Shown here: piece by piece, positions 56,801 through 64,000 of the stretch | Layout of the letters: every line of letters starts with the position of its first letter | Numbering within the stretch: position 1 is the first letter of the stretch | NCBI GenBank assembly: GCA_964036275.1 | Contig: OZ038440.1 | Coordinates: 9,647,690 to 9,711,689 of the forward strand | Direction of reading: 5' to 3' | Source: Litoditis marina | Taxonomy: Eukaryota; Nematoda; Chromadorea; Rhabditida; Rhabditidae | DNA length: 64,000 nt | Notes under the pieces: model-generated | Databases searched by the model: none | What the model was told of the DNA's origin: nothing | Seen by the model: only the letters and a program-made list of their open reading frames with translations | Made by a program: the position numbers and the translations under genes

Positions 56801-59800
56801 GGCGATGTTGTCCATCTTATATGAACGTCATAAATATCGGTGCGGCGTTCGCCCTGAGCAAAGGCCGCTCCAACACATTGTCTCTCGAATTGGCCGTGGG
56901 ACGCGCAAAGACACATGTTGGCACACCGATGCAACAAAAAAGACGAACACTACACAGCCAAATACCTTGCTCGCTTCTGGTGGTGGACAGAGAAGATTTG
57001 TTCTACTATATAAACTTCTTTAATTAGTGCAAGTGCGACTTGAACTCAACACGGCGAATTCATTGAGAACCGAGTCCTTTTCGAACCGAACCAATCACTA
57101 AATATCCAAACCGCAGGCCTGATTTGGAACCGGTCGGTGCTTGAGTGACTGGTTCGAACCTTGCGAGCCACGAACCGTGTCAGGGGTTTAATGGTCTTGC
57201 AGCCATTGGCAATCTATGCAATCATTGGCAATTGGCAATGCCGGGATCTATTTTCACGGCAACATTTCCTATCATATCCCCGTTTTCGGGAATCGCAGAA
57301 ACAGAACACTCCCATGCATAGATGCGATACCACGGTCAGTTGATCGTGGGATCCTTAACTATTGCTTCGGAAAATTATCAAGGACCCATAACTTTTTGCC
57401 TTTTTCAATAGGGAATGTTTAACTATACCAACCTCCTTTGAACCGACACTATCCCACTAATGCTCCCATGGACTCACACAAGATAACCCACAATACTGGT
57501 AGTTAGTTAGATTAACTACGGTTATAGTTAGACGCCTCGCTCAAACTACAAAAAACGTGAAACTTACGTGGTGGGCGTATTGTGGCCGCTTCTCAGCTGC
57601 TGCTGGGACATAGAATGATGTGTCATCATGTCGCCACCACCGTCCACACCGCCGGCCGGCCATTCACTGTACCCGGCGGTACCGAACTGACTTTGACTTC
57701 CACGGGCACCGGAGCCTGGAATCAAATATTAAATGATATAATAATACTATTATTATAATATTATAGGAAATGGAATAGTTGCATTCTTTGCCAATATGCC
57801 AATCTTCCCGGATACTTTATTACTTTTGCTATATTTGATGTAGACTTATAAAATTCGACGTAGTCTAACAGAAAAACGAATTCTTATTCATATTGTTATA
57901 AGAAACCCTTAAAAACAACACACGCAACCTCAAGAATAGGTATGACGCATGAACCCAATAGTAGTTTATAATCTTCTGATACAAATCAAACACAATAATG
58001 AGATCAAAATATCAAAAGCCAATTTTGACATTTAGCCAGCACCATTTTCAATAAAAGTGAGTTTACCCATGAATGAAATAGATCGTCTGGCAGGATCATA
58101 TAGACTAGCCGGCGAATACATCGTGGCGAATGAAATCATATACTGACAGATAGAACACGTTCTCTACCAGAGAGCCACGTGATTCGAATTAGCATATAGA
58201 GTAATGTGAACAAATTGTAATTTCGAAAGAATTTTGAATTTGGCGCCGAAAGCGCAAATTGTATATTTGGTCCCGCACCGCGTGCGGTACGGTAGCATTG
58301 TGGTGAGAGAAAATCCTAAATTTTCTCGCATTTATCCAAGTTTTACGTGTTGTGCGTGGTTGGTGTCTATATTTTCGTCAGTTATTGATACTATATTCGA
58401 ATGGTGCTGAACTCAGGCCCCCAGGTTGGGGATGAAGTTACGGTTTCGACAGATGGAAGTCAGCAACAACAACAAGAAGTGCCGCCTCCGCAGGGAGTTT
58501 CTGCAATTCCTATAGCTTCCCCCATGCAAGTGATGTCGGTGGATGTCGTCTCCAAATTGCTCGATGATGCGGTCAAAGCCGCCCAATTACAAGCTATTGA
58601 ACTAGTCGCCGCGGTTACTGAGAAACCGAAGGAAACCACGCCTGTATTCACTCGAAAAGGCTTCCAACAGCAGTTTGAGTTTAACGCTCAAATTATCAAG
58701 AACCTAACCATCGTGATAGCCGAAGATCGACTAGGTGTCCATAAGGAGCGTCTGCAAGCGTCAGTGGAACTGCTCAACCAACGGAACCAAACCTTGGTGG
58801 TCGCCGATCGGAAACCTGAAGTTTTCGCCTATCTGGAGTCCCGTGAGCAAGCTGAAAAATACAAGACCTCTAATCCTATTCTAGCTGAGTTCGTGGTCAA
58901 ATCGGATAAGGAAGATGCGAAATCCAAGGAAAAGGCCCATTCCTCCAGGTCCCGTTCTCCCATTAGGCGGCCCTTTCGCGCGGGGGGTGTAGACCGGCAG
59001 CCCGCACCCCGAAACGTCTTCCACCGATATTCCGAAGAAGACCGCCCTTCCACCTCCTCTGGCTATAGAGGCTCCTCGTCTTATTCTGGTCGGCCAGCCT
59101 TCGGATCTAGCCGTCACGGCCCCCAAGGTATTCGAGGTACTCGCCCAGCTGGAACCTGCTACCGTTGCGGCAACCCAGGGCATTGGGCTAGGGAGTGCAA
59201 GGTCAACATCTATAGGTGAGTATTCTGTGGGCTCTATTCATGATTCGAGTGTTAGGGAGTTTTGGCGGGGTCTCGACCCCTCGAAATTGGTTCTCGATAC
59301 CATAAGCTCAGGTTATGTCATACCTTTTGTTTCGGTGCCAGCTCAGTTTTGTGCGGCCAAAAATAACAATTCTACGATTTATCATGAAAAATTTATTTCG
59401 GATACTATTGCAGGTCTGGCGGAGTCGGGGGCAATCTCGGAGGTTGCGCGTGTTCAGGACACCAGGATCAATCCAATTTCGGTCGCGACTGGTAAGAAAC
59501 TACGTCTTATTCTGGATCTATCATTGCTGAACCTACATTTGCAGAGAGATAGGGTGAAATTCGAAGATATGTCTTTGGTTATGGATCTGTTGCCAAGGGA
59601 AGGTTTCATTTGCACGTTTGACCTAAAAGCTGGTTATCATCATATTCTTGTGGCTGAACATCACAGAAAATATCTGGGTTTTCAATGGGAAGGAAAAGTG
59701 TTTGTATATAATGTGGTCCCCTTTGGGCTCTCTTCCGCCCCGAGGCTTTTCACTAAGATGCTAAGGCCATTCGTGGAGAAATGGAGATCAGAAGGTAGAG

Positions 59801-62800
59801 GTGTGGCTCTATATATTGATGATGGTATAATTTGGGATACTTCCAGGTCCAGATGTTCAGACTCGGCAGCAGCTATCAGGGACGATCTCGACAGAGGTGG
59901 ATGGTTATTCGCCCCAGAGAAATGCAACTGGGAGCCAGAGCACAAAGGAGAATGGTTAGGCTTTGCTATTGATTTGAATAGGTTCGAAATTGCTATCACC
60001 GAAAGAAGAATGCAGAAAGCGAGGGAGTTATTGAGCTTTTTGATGAGAACGAGAGCAATCTCTTTGCAGGAAAGGCTAAGGTGGACGGGTACTTTTGCCA
60101 GCACACCTCACTTGCTCCAAACCACTAGATCAGCAGGAGAGGGAAAAATCTAGCACTTGGCGCGAGTTACACGCTATTTATTTCGGTTTAACTTCTTTCG
60201 CAGACTATATTAGGGGTAATATTCTCGTGAGAACGGATAATCAACCCGCCGAAATTATTTGCAGAAAGGGGAGTATTAAAGAGGAATTACATGACATAGC
60301 TAGATTGATTTGGGAATGGGAATCATGCTATGGGGTGAAACTGAAGGTTATTTGGGTTCCAAGGGAAGAAAACGAGGAAGCGGATGCAGCAAGCAGAGTT
60401 CTAGACTCAGACGATTGGCAAATTAGCCAAACTACGTCCAACTGGTTGCAGCGAAAATGGGGAATATGTAGTTTCGATATGTTTGCATCGGCTCATAATA
60501 GTCATTGTGAGAAATTCTGTTCCAGGACCTGGGAACCGACAGCAAGCGGAGTCGACGCATTCGGAGACGGCACGAGAAGACTCTGGCACCAATTCCTATG
60601 GTTAGTTCCGCCAGTCACCCTAGTCTGTAAGACTATCAGGTACCTGGAGTTTGTAAAAGGGTCGGGTATTCTGGGATGCCCCTGGTGGAAGGCACAGCCT
60701 TTCATGGCTATCCTTAAACCAGGGGGGGTATGGGCGGAGTTCGTGAAAAATGGTTTACTCTATCCTACGGGAGCCAACATTTTGCAGTGCACTAGTTCAG
60801 GAGAGGCGTTCTCTTCAGAATTTTTGCAGTTCCCATTCGCGTTTCTCCTGCTAGACTTCTCCGAGAACCCTAGATCTCGCAGACAGCCAAACTTCTAGTT
60901 CCCAGACTTTTTGGGTCCATAAAGCTTTCGTATCTCAAAAATGTCTTCGAAATTTTAGTTATGCCGTAGTATACGGAGGTATAATTGTAATTTCGAAAGA
61001 ATTTTGAATTTGGCGCCGAAAGCGCAAATTGTATATTTGGTCCCGCACCGCGTGCGGTACGGTAGCATTGTGGTGAGAGAAAATCCTAAATTTTCTCGCA
61101 TTTATCCAAGTTTTACGTGTTGTGCGTGGTCTTCCACCCCACCCGCCCTCAGACCACGCAGGGCCATTCCTATCGTGTTTATTACGTACGTTATATTTAA
61201 GGTGACAAATGGTCAGAGGCGGAGCGTCTGCAAAAACTAGCCATGGAAAGCGGAATGCCGGAAGTTGCTGCGGGTCTGCGGAGGGCAATGGTTACGGATC
61301 GGGCCCCCGCCACCATCAATCAGTACATGGGACACGCTAGAAGATTCTCCACCTGGCAGCTCGAGAACAACATCTCCAATGTTCATCTGAGTAAGGTTAG
61401 AAATGTGTATCTTGCACATTGTATCAATAATAATATGCATAAGTCTATCGTTACCATCGCGTCCGCTCTTTCTTACTTTTTCGGGGTTCAAACAGGGGGA
61501 GAGAGAGAGGTTGAATCTTCGATTTTGGATTCCGCATCTAGAAGTGCCGCCCCTACGCAACATCGTTCCAAAATTACGCCTGAACATTATTCGCATATTA
61601 TGGAAAAGGCGCTTTTGGAAGAATCCTCATCATCTCTACGCGCAGCAGCGTTAGCCATAGTATTATATAGAGGGATGCTCAGGATCGGGGAGGCGCAAAA
61701 TCTAATGTGCTCGGATGTCTCCAGTAACGGGGATACTTGGTCTCTACATATTCGACGTTCCAAAACAGACCAAACAGCGAAGGGCGCCAAAGTGGTTTTC
61801 AAAATTCCGGCGAATTCCTCAGAGAGTAAAATCTGGGTGCGCTTCACCGAGAGTATGGAAGTGGGTTCTCATCTTCCCCTGTTCATCTCTCAATCCACCC
61901 TAGTACCGCTCACAATTTCTACATTGTCGTCCGAGCTTCAGAAACTATTTAAGAAAGCGGACCTTCAGGATTTCGGATACACAACGCATAGTTTCAGAGG
62001 TGGCAGAGCGTCCGCGGCTCTCGAAGCGGGGGTGACCGGACAAGCAGTCATGGCGGTTGGTCGATGGAAAACCTCTCGTGCCTTCCAAGCCTACATTCGT
62101 CCGACGCATCTGCCCGATGTTCCTTGATGTGCTGCCTCAACCGCATCGTTGCCCTCTCTCTCTACCCTCGGTATTCCCCAATTCCTCTCAAACTTCCCTC
62201 TATTCTTTCGCCCATGCTCTACCTCATTTTCACCTCTGTCTAAGAAACAATCATTGGTTTCTTACATCTTTCTATGCCCGCCTCCAAGGGTCACTTTCTG
62301 TATTTTCCTCATGTATCCCCGCCACCAAGGGGCTTTCGTTTGTTCAATTAACCCCGTTCCATAAGGGGCATTATGCTGTTATGTTTACCCCGCTGTTGTC
62401 TAGGGGCTGTTGTTGTTGTCATTGTTGTTGCTGGTGTGGCCCTGGTCCACCTTGCGCACACACAAATAAAGCTTTCGTATCCATAAAGCTTTCGTATCTC
62501 AAAAATGTCTTCGAAATTTTAGTTATGCCGTAGTATACGGAGGTATAATTCTCATTTTCAGACAGATTTCCCTTCACGTTCACACGTGCACCAGTACCAG
62601 TACAATCATTTCCCCAAATCAGACACGTGCGATAAGTTCCGCACTATAACATGTTTGATGTATGTTGACTTGTTAAACAAAGCTGATACATAAAAAATTC
62701 AGTCGATTTTCAAAAATCTTCACTCACAGATATGGTTTCATTTACCAGCTACAACTCATTTATCCACTATCAACACGCATTCAACGTGCCACTCACAAAT

Positions 62801-64000
62801 ATTTCGCAACATCCTGAATAAATGAGTTGGGTTTCATTCGGGAGACCATTATTCATCTATCGTCTTCCTATATCCCCAATTCCCCACTAGACATCTGCCT
62901 CTGAGTGACACAGCTAAGCGCAATTTATACATATTAGCATGGAAGGGAAACCTGACCTGGGGTCAACACATTAATTTATAACAAACTTGACAAACTTAAG
63001 CAGCTGTTCTGAGAGCAAATTCAGATACTGTATTACCAGTAAGCATATCAGTCACCTGCTTTGCTTCCCAGAAATGTGACAAACTGGTCCATTAGAACCC
63101 AGTTACTCAATTAACTAATTTCTCTCGAAAAAGATAGCCTTCCTATTCTCATCTCTGGTAGATAGGTAACTGGGCGAACTCCTTTGAAATCACATACTTG
63201 ATGAAACAGTATTTGCAATTTCCCCGTTGAACGGAAAACTATATATTTCCATTCAAAACTTTCGACTACGTTTCTTCCATCCCACATGACCACTATAGTT
63301 CAGGCCATTAACACGGCTGTTGTGGTGAAATATTGCCCTGTCAGGCAGCCATCGTTCCTTGTCCAAGGATTCGAAATGAGAATGAATCAAATCACAATAC
63401 TACAAAAAGGTTTGAGAGAGATAGAGAGAGAGAAAGAGAGAGAAAAGGAGAGAGAGAGAAAGAGAACAAAACAGGGGTGTTCAAAAAGTTGCCCGACCCT
63501 CCCGCCGGTACGACTCTTCCCCTTAAAAATAGAAATTCACTGAAAATTTAAAATTTGGGTTTTTTTCGGGGCGGGACCTTCACGAACGGGAATTCATAAC
63601 TGACCATTTAGAGTCTGGAGACTTCGACGATGTTCCATCATGCGTCTGTCGCGATCGTTTTCCCCACAATGATCTGCGGTCGAAGGGGTTCCGCGGGCTG
63701 GAAATTAGTAAATTAGCAATAACAAAATAAACCATTTATTGTAGTGACTATACAGAAAATATTTACCTTAGAAAAAATAATAGAAAAATCACCTAAATGT
63801 TGAAAAAGCTTTTGCGACTTTAAACCATATTTCAATGAATGTTGGCCTAATAGTCAGAAAATTGGGAAAACCAGCCATTTTCTTGCCGAAATCGAGAATA
63901 ATTGTTATTTTTTAAGCAAAATAATGAAGTTGCATGTACATAAATCTAAAAGTGGTATGAAAAACTCACCCTTTCGCGGTCCGACTACTGCCAGCGGGGT
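38845..64000 (-). CDS. Coiled-coil scaffold protein, multiple alternative first exons (5' end beyond window)
   Basis: Shared exons, high to low: 45163-45075, 44823-44765, 44595-44534, 44336-44258, 42550-42408, 42032-41911, 41547-41439, 41057-40887, 40555-40427, 40073-39934, 39491-39376, 39213-39137, 38970-38845 (stop TAG). Upstream exons are 64000-63970 (partial), 63697-63605, 57715-57568 and 53900-53801. All junctions keep phase. The 5' half is Ser/His/Arg-rich and probably disordered. Exons 44595-40887 encode heptad-rich coiled coil (EIERLQAQLRKTYAQM, ELRRAWREVQDKQEVERR). The C-terminal part has a conserved-looking helix (CLKESLEMIARGKAPDMNKM), a short acidic stretch and a last coiled coil. 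This suggests a cytoskeletal or centrosomal type of scaffold, but I do not recognise the family. Splice variants would have 523, 541 or 574 residues depending on first exon, and longer from beyond the window. Confidence 0.85.
39797..39899. repeat. GGACGATTATGTGG-TIR MITE, copy 2
   Basis: Ends GGACGATTATGTGGACCAAT and GGTCCACATAATCGTCC. The centre GCAATACATTTTTCAATTGC matches 30000-30120. In an intron of the coiled-coil gene, 35 bp below the end of exon 40073-39934. Confidence 0.75.
42244..42368. repeat. CACGTGA-TIR MITE, copy 6
   Basis: TATACTAGAAGTGAATTGAA and TAGTCACGCAAAGTTAGCAT at the left, CACTGTGTCATTGCCCGTTT inside, GTTTCACGTGACTATGCAAT at the right. It lies about 40 bp from the donor side of exon 42550-42408. 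Confidence 0.75.
42551..44257 (-). other. 1.7 kb intron of the coiled-coil gene with a GC-richer island
   Basis: Contains a hairpin element (42614-42690), a run of C at about 43237 and a segment at 43465-43880 that is GC-rich and open on both strands. The plus frame 43465-43848 (127 codons, ending RRYPTRVKE) and the minus frame both lack a recognised domain, so neither is called a gene. It may be a degraded mobile-element coding fragment. Confidence 0.45.
42614..42690. repeat. GTAGTTTGATC hairpin element, copy 5
   Basis: GAGTTGTAGTTTGATCTGCC at one end and GGGGGAACAAACTACAAAC at the other, about 77 bp. More diverged in the right arm than other copies. Confidence 0.65.
45460..45609 (-). CDS. 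Alternative first coding exon of the coiled-coil gene, Cys-rich start
   Basis: ATG at 45609, donor GAG|GTAGAG at 45460, 50 codons in phase 0, joining the shared exon 45163-45075 exactly as exon 53900-53801 does. The protein starts MICCCGMSKLYNKIAERF, followed by a Lys/Ser-rich segment. No splice acceptor with a pyrimidine tract precedes it, so it looks like an initiating exon with its own promoter. The Cys triplet right after Met-Ile could be S-palmitoylated (inference). Confidence 0.65.
45610..53800 (-). other. 8.2 kb intron / upstream region of the coiled-coil gene
   Basis: Should hold the promoter for the exon at 45609. Mostly AT-rich. Coding-looking minus-strand frames occur at 50311-50568, 51000-51385 (hydrophobic) and 52986-53168 (Cys-rich, GC about 50%), without a consistent set of splice sites or a known family, so no gene is called. 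Degenerate repeats occur at 47690-48400. Confidence 0.45.
47690..48400. repeat. Degenerate TTTCCCNGAAATT repeat region
   Basis: Many variants of TTTCCCTGAAATTCCC and TTTCCCGG. Two clear diverged units are at about 48178 and 48253 (TTTTCCCCGATGCTGAGTTA / TTTTCCCTGATACTGAGTTT). An AT hairpin (TTTTTCTTGAAAAATATTTT) is at about 47930. Probably an old element. Confidence 0.4.
54216..54319 (-). CDS. Alternative first coding exon of the coiled-coil gene (CSCNDSL form)
   Basis: ATG at 54319, donor AG|GTTTGT at 54216, phase 2. Joined to exon 53900-53801 it completes a Ser codon and stays open. Encodes MPKMRPSCSCNDSLFTISDT followed by an acidic then basic stretch. The exon 57715-57568 also ends in phase 2 with the same acceptor partner, so the two are mutually exclusive starts. 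Confidence 0.65.
54320..57567 (-). other. 3.2 kb intron of the coiled-coil gene, no gene called
   Basis: Upstream of the alternative exon at 54319. Open frames on both strands near 55286-55620 and 56701-57027 are unusually balanced in base composition but have no domain or splice support. A weak inverted repeat around TTCGAACC lies at about 57075-57150. Confidence 0.45.
58067..58121 (-). CDS. Alternative first coding exon of the coiled-coil gene (MYSPASLYDPARR form)
   Basis: ATG at 58121, donor GG|GTAAAC at 58067, phase 1. It joins exon 57715-57568 in frame, exactly as exon 63697-63605 does. An in-frame TGA lies just upstream of the ATG, so it cannot be an internal coding exon. The start lies only about 95 bp from the retrotransposon edge at 58217, so the element sits in this exon's promoter region. 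Confidence 0.65.
58217..58360 (+). repeat. Split direct repeat A1 (5' terminal)
   Basis: Begins GTAATTTCGAAAGAATTTTG and ends TTGTGCGTGGT. It contains GGCGCC and a GCACCGCGTGCGG near-palindrome. Matches 60987-61130 with no difference seen. Confidence 0.9.
58401..59219 (+). CDS. Gag-like nucleocapsid protein of the YR retrotransposon
   Basis: 272 codons from ATG at 58401, 40 bp after A1. The N-terminal half is polar and helical, a basic Ser/Arg/Gly/Pro-rich region follows, and a CX2CX4HX4C zinc knuckle (CYRCGNPGHWAREC, about residues 254-267) ends the protein. This is the gag-type RNA-binding arrangement of DIRS/Ngaro elements. It stops 8 bp before the RT frame, which is in another phase, so RT would need frameshifting, reinitiation or splicing. 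No internal stop. Confidence 0.85.
   Translation: MVLNSGPQVGDEVTVSTDGSQQQQQEVPPPQGVSAIPIASPMQVMSVDVVSKLLDDAVKAAQLQAIELVAAVTEKPKETTPVFTRKGFQQQFEFNAQIIKNLTIVIAEDRLGVHKERLQASVELLNQRNQTLVVADRKPEVFAYLESREQAEKYKTSNPILAEFVVKSDKEDAKSKEKAHSSRSRSPIRRPFRAGGVDRQPAPRNVFHRYSEEDRPSTSSGYRGSSSYSGRPAFGSSRHGPQGIRGTRPAGTCYRCGNPGHWARECKVNIYR
59227..60153 (+). CDS. Reverse transcriptase of the YR retrotransposon (C-terminally disrupted)
   Basis: Open for 308 codons. RT motifs occur in order: LILDLSLLN, motif A FDLKAGYHHI (about residue 136), the fingers/palm PFGLSSAPR, and the catalytic YIDDG (about 197). The thumb-like region QERLRWTGTF follows, after which the frame leaves the expected protein and stops. This fits DIRS-type RTs, which run straight into RNase H. 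Here the next domain continues in a different frame after a deletion. Confidence 0.85.
   Translation: MGSIHDSSVREFWRGLDPSKLVLDTISSGYVIPFVSVPAQFCAAKNNNSTIYHEKFISDTIAGLAESGAISEVARVQDTRINPISVATGKKLRLILDLSLLNLHLQRDRVKFEDMSLVMDLLPREGFICTFDLKAGYHHILVAEHHRKYLGFQWEGKVFVYNVVPFGLSSAPRLFTKMLRPFVEKWRSEGRGVALYIDDGIIWDTSRSRCSDSAAAIRDDLDRGGWLFAPEKCNWEPEHKGEWLGFAIDLNRFEIAITERRMQKARELLSFLMRTRAISLQERLRWTGTFASTPHLLQTTRSAGEGKI
60095..60898 (+). pseudogene. RNase H and C-terminal region of the YR retrotransposon Pol, 5'-truncated
   Basis: The supported coding part begins at about 60150 with WRELHAIYFG (catalytic Glu), then VRTDNQ (Asp) and EADAASR (Asp). A DIRS-type C-terminal segment follows (FDMFASAHNSH, GCPWWKAQPF). 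The first catalytic Asp strand (normally TDAS) is absent and the frame differs from the upstream RT, so a deletion of roughly 100 codons has removed the RT-RNase H junction. This copy is unlikely to be autonomous. Confidence 0.75.
60916..60986 (+). repeat. Split direct repeat B1 (internal)
   Basis: TCCATAAAGCTTTCGTATCT to ACGGAGGTATAATT. Directly abuts A2. Matches B2 at 62480-62550 over all 71 bp. Confidence 0.9.
60987..61130 (+). repeat. Split direct repeat A2 (internal)
   Basis: Second copy of A1 with the same start and end. It separates the gag-RT-RNase H block from the YR gene. Confidence 0.9.
61243..62127 (+). CDS. Tyrosine recombinase (YR) of the retrotransposon
   Basis: 294 codons, intact. 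An N-terminal SAM-like core-binding region (TINQYMGHARRFSTW) is followed by the catalytic fold with the R-H-R-Y set: R147 in YRGMLRIGE, H249 and R252 in THSFRGG, W275 in GRWK and the nucleophile Y284 in FQAYI. It replaces the DDE integrase of LTR elements and would insert a circular cDNA. The frame is open upstream to KWSEAERLQKLA (about 61210), so the true start may be earlier. It lies on the same strand as gag/RT but between A2 and B2. Confidence 0.9.
   Translation: MESGMPEVAAGLRRAMVTDRAPATINQYMGHARRFSTWQLENNISNVHLSKVRNVYLAHCINNNMHKSIVTIASALSYFFGVQTGGEREVESSILDSASRSAAPTQHRSKITPEHYSHIMEKALLEESSSSLRAAALAIVLYRGMLRIGEAQNLMCSDVSSNGDTWSLHIRRSKTDQTAKGAKVVFKIPANSSESKIWVRFTESMEVGSHLPLFISQSTLVPLTISTLSSELQKLFKKADLQDFGYTTHSFRGGRASAALEAGVTGQAVMAVGRWKTSRAFQAYIRPTHLPDVP
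62480..62550 (+). repeat. Split direct repeat B2 (3' terminal)
   Basis: Second copy of B1, ending TATAATT at the element edge. A canonical AATAAA (62465-62470) and a partial duplication of AAAGCTTTCGTAT precede it, a plausible polyadenylation signal. Confidence 0.9.
62551..63604 (-). other. Rest of the intron right of the retrotransposon
   Basis: AT-rich non-coding DNA. The only structure is an A/G microsatellite at 63409-63475 and a GGGTTTTTTTCGGGGCGGGAC stretch at about 63557. Confidence 0.5.
63409..63475. repeat. GA/GAGAAA microsatellite
   Basis: Irregular GAGAGA with AAA and TA interruptions, about 65 bp. Its open frame (Arg/Glu/Lys repeats) is an artefact of the repeat. Confidence 0.85.

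Larger units (their letters stand above)
58217..62550 (+). mobile_element. Tyrosine-recombinase retrotransposon with split direct repeats (DIRS/Ngaro/PAT group)
   Basis: Order: A1 (58217-58360), gag, RT, RNase H, B1 (60916-60986), A2 (60987-61130), YR, B2 (62480-62550). A1/A2 (144 bp) and B1/B2 (71 bp) appear identical. B1 and A2 abut, as expected for the internal junction of a split-repeat YR element that replicates through a circle. No integrase, protease or LTR is present. Flanks show no target duplication beyond a shared AATT, consistent with recombinase-mediated insertion. It is inserted antisense in an intron of the coiled-coil gene. Edges are uncertain by about 4 bp because of the shared AATT. 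Confidence 0.9.

Noticed and set aside
61403..62533. Other open frames overlapping and following the YR gene
   Set aside because: Shadows of the YR frame or low-complexity frame in the element's 3' untranslated region. The recombinase motifs fix the real frame.
63286..63551. Frames rich in Arg/Glu/Lys near 63.4 kb
   Set aside because: Generated by the GAGAGA microsatellite.
1..64000. CRISPR arrays, operons, Shine-Dalgarno sites or rRNA
   Set aside because: Split genes with GT-AG introns show a eukaryotic nuclear genome. No such prokaryotic features or rRNA were seen.

Overview
This 64 kb window is eukaryotic and animal. Every real gene is split into many short exons bounded by GT-AG introns of about 150 to 3,700 bases. 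The background is AT-rich, and the intergenic and intronic DNA is full of short inverted-repeat elements. The gene set (kindlin, an InaF-motif protein, a receptor tyrosine kinase with a vWA-like ectodomain, a GPCR tail) is metazoan. Intron size and compactness would fit an early-branching animal, but the sequence alone does not name the species. All exon models were built by hand from splice sites, reading-frame continuity and family similarity. Their lengths sum to whole codons, which is good internal support.

Layout. 255-772 (+): last two exons of a probable seven-transmembrane receptor. 2645-6559 (-): a complete three-exon InaF-motif membrane protein of 112 residues. 7719-19305 (+): a complete 21-exon kindlin (FERMT) of 719 residues, divergent from the InaF gene across about 1.2 kb. 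20306-32612 (-): a receptor tyrosine kinase converging on kindlin, at least 26 exons and about 981 residues without its signal-peptide exon. From the N-terminus it has a vWA-like domain, a Cys/Thr/Pro-rich linker, an unassigned extracellular domain, one membrane helix, a complete kinase domain and a basic tail. 32.6-38.8 kb: mostly repeats. 38845-64000 (-, continuing past the right edge): a coiled-coil scaffold gene with at least four mutually in-phase 5' ends, implying alternative promoters.

Mobile DNA. A 4.3 kb tyrosine-recombinase (DIRS/Ngaro/PAT-like) retrotransposon sits at 58217-62550 in an intron of the coiled-coil gene. It has identical split direct repeats, gag, RT, a truncated RNase H and a YR gene between the internal and terminal repeats. 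A 554 bp hAT-type non-autonomous element with an 8 bp target duplication and a TTCGAG array lies in kindlin intron 10. At least five families of small palindromic or TIR elements recur through the introns. One family has a CACGTGA-containing TIR. Another is a hairpin with GTAGTTTGATC ends. There is also a tRNA-derived SINE-like piece, a GGCGCC-rich tandem array and a 150 bp-arm foldback inside the kinase gene.

The genes are not an operon. Kindlin is an intracellular integrin activator and the receptor has an integrin-I-like vWA fold, so both may concern adhesion, but adjacency alone does not link them functionally.
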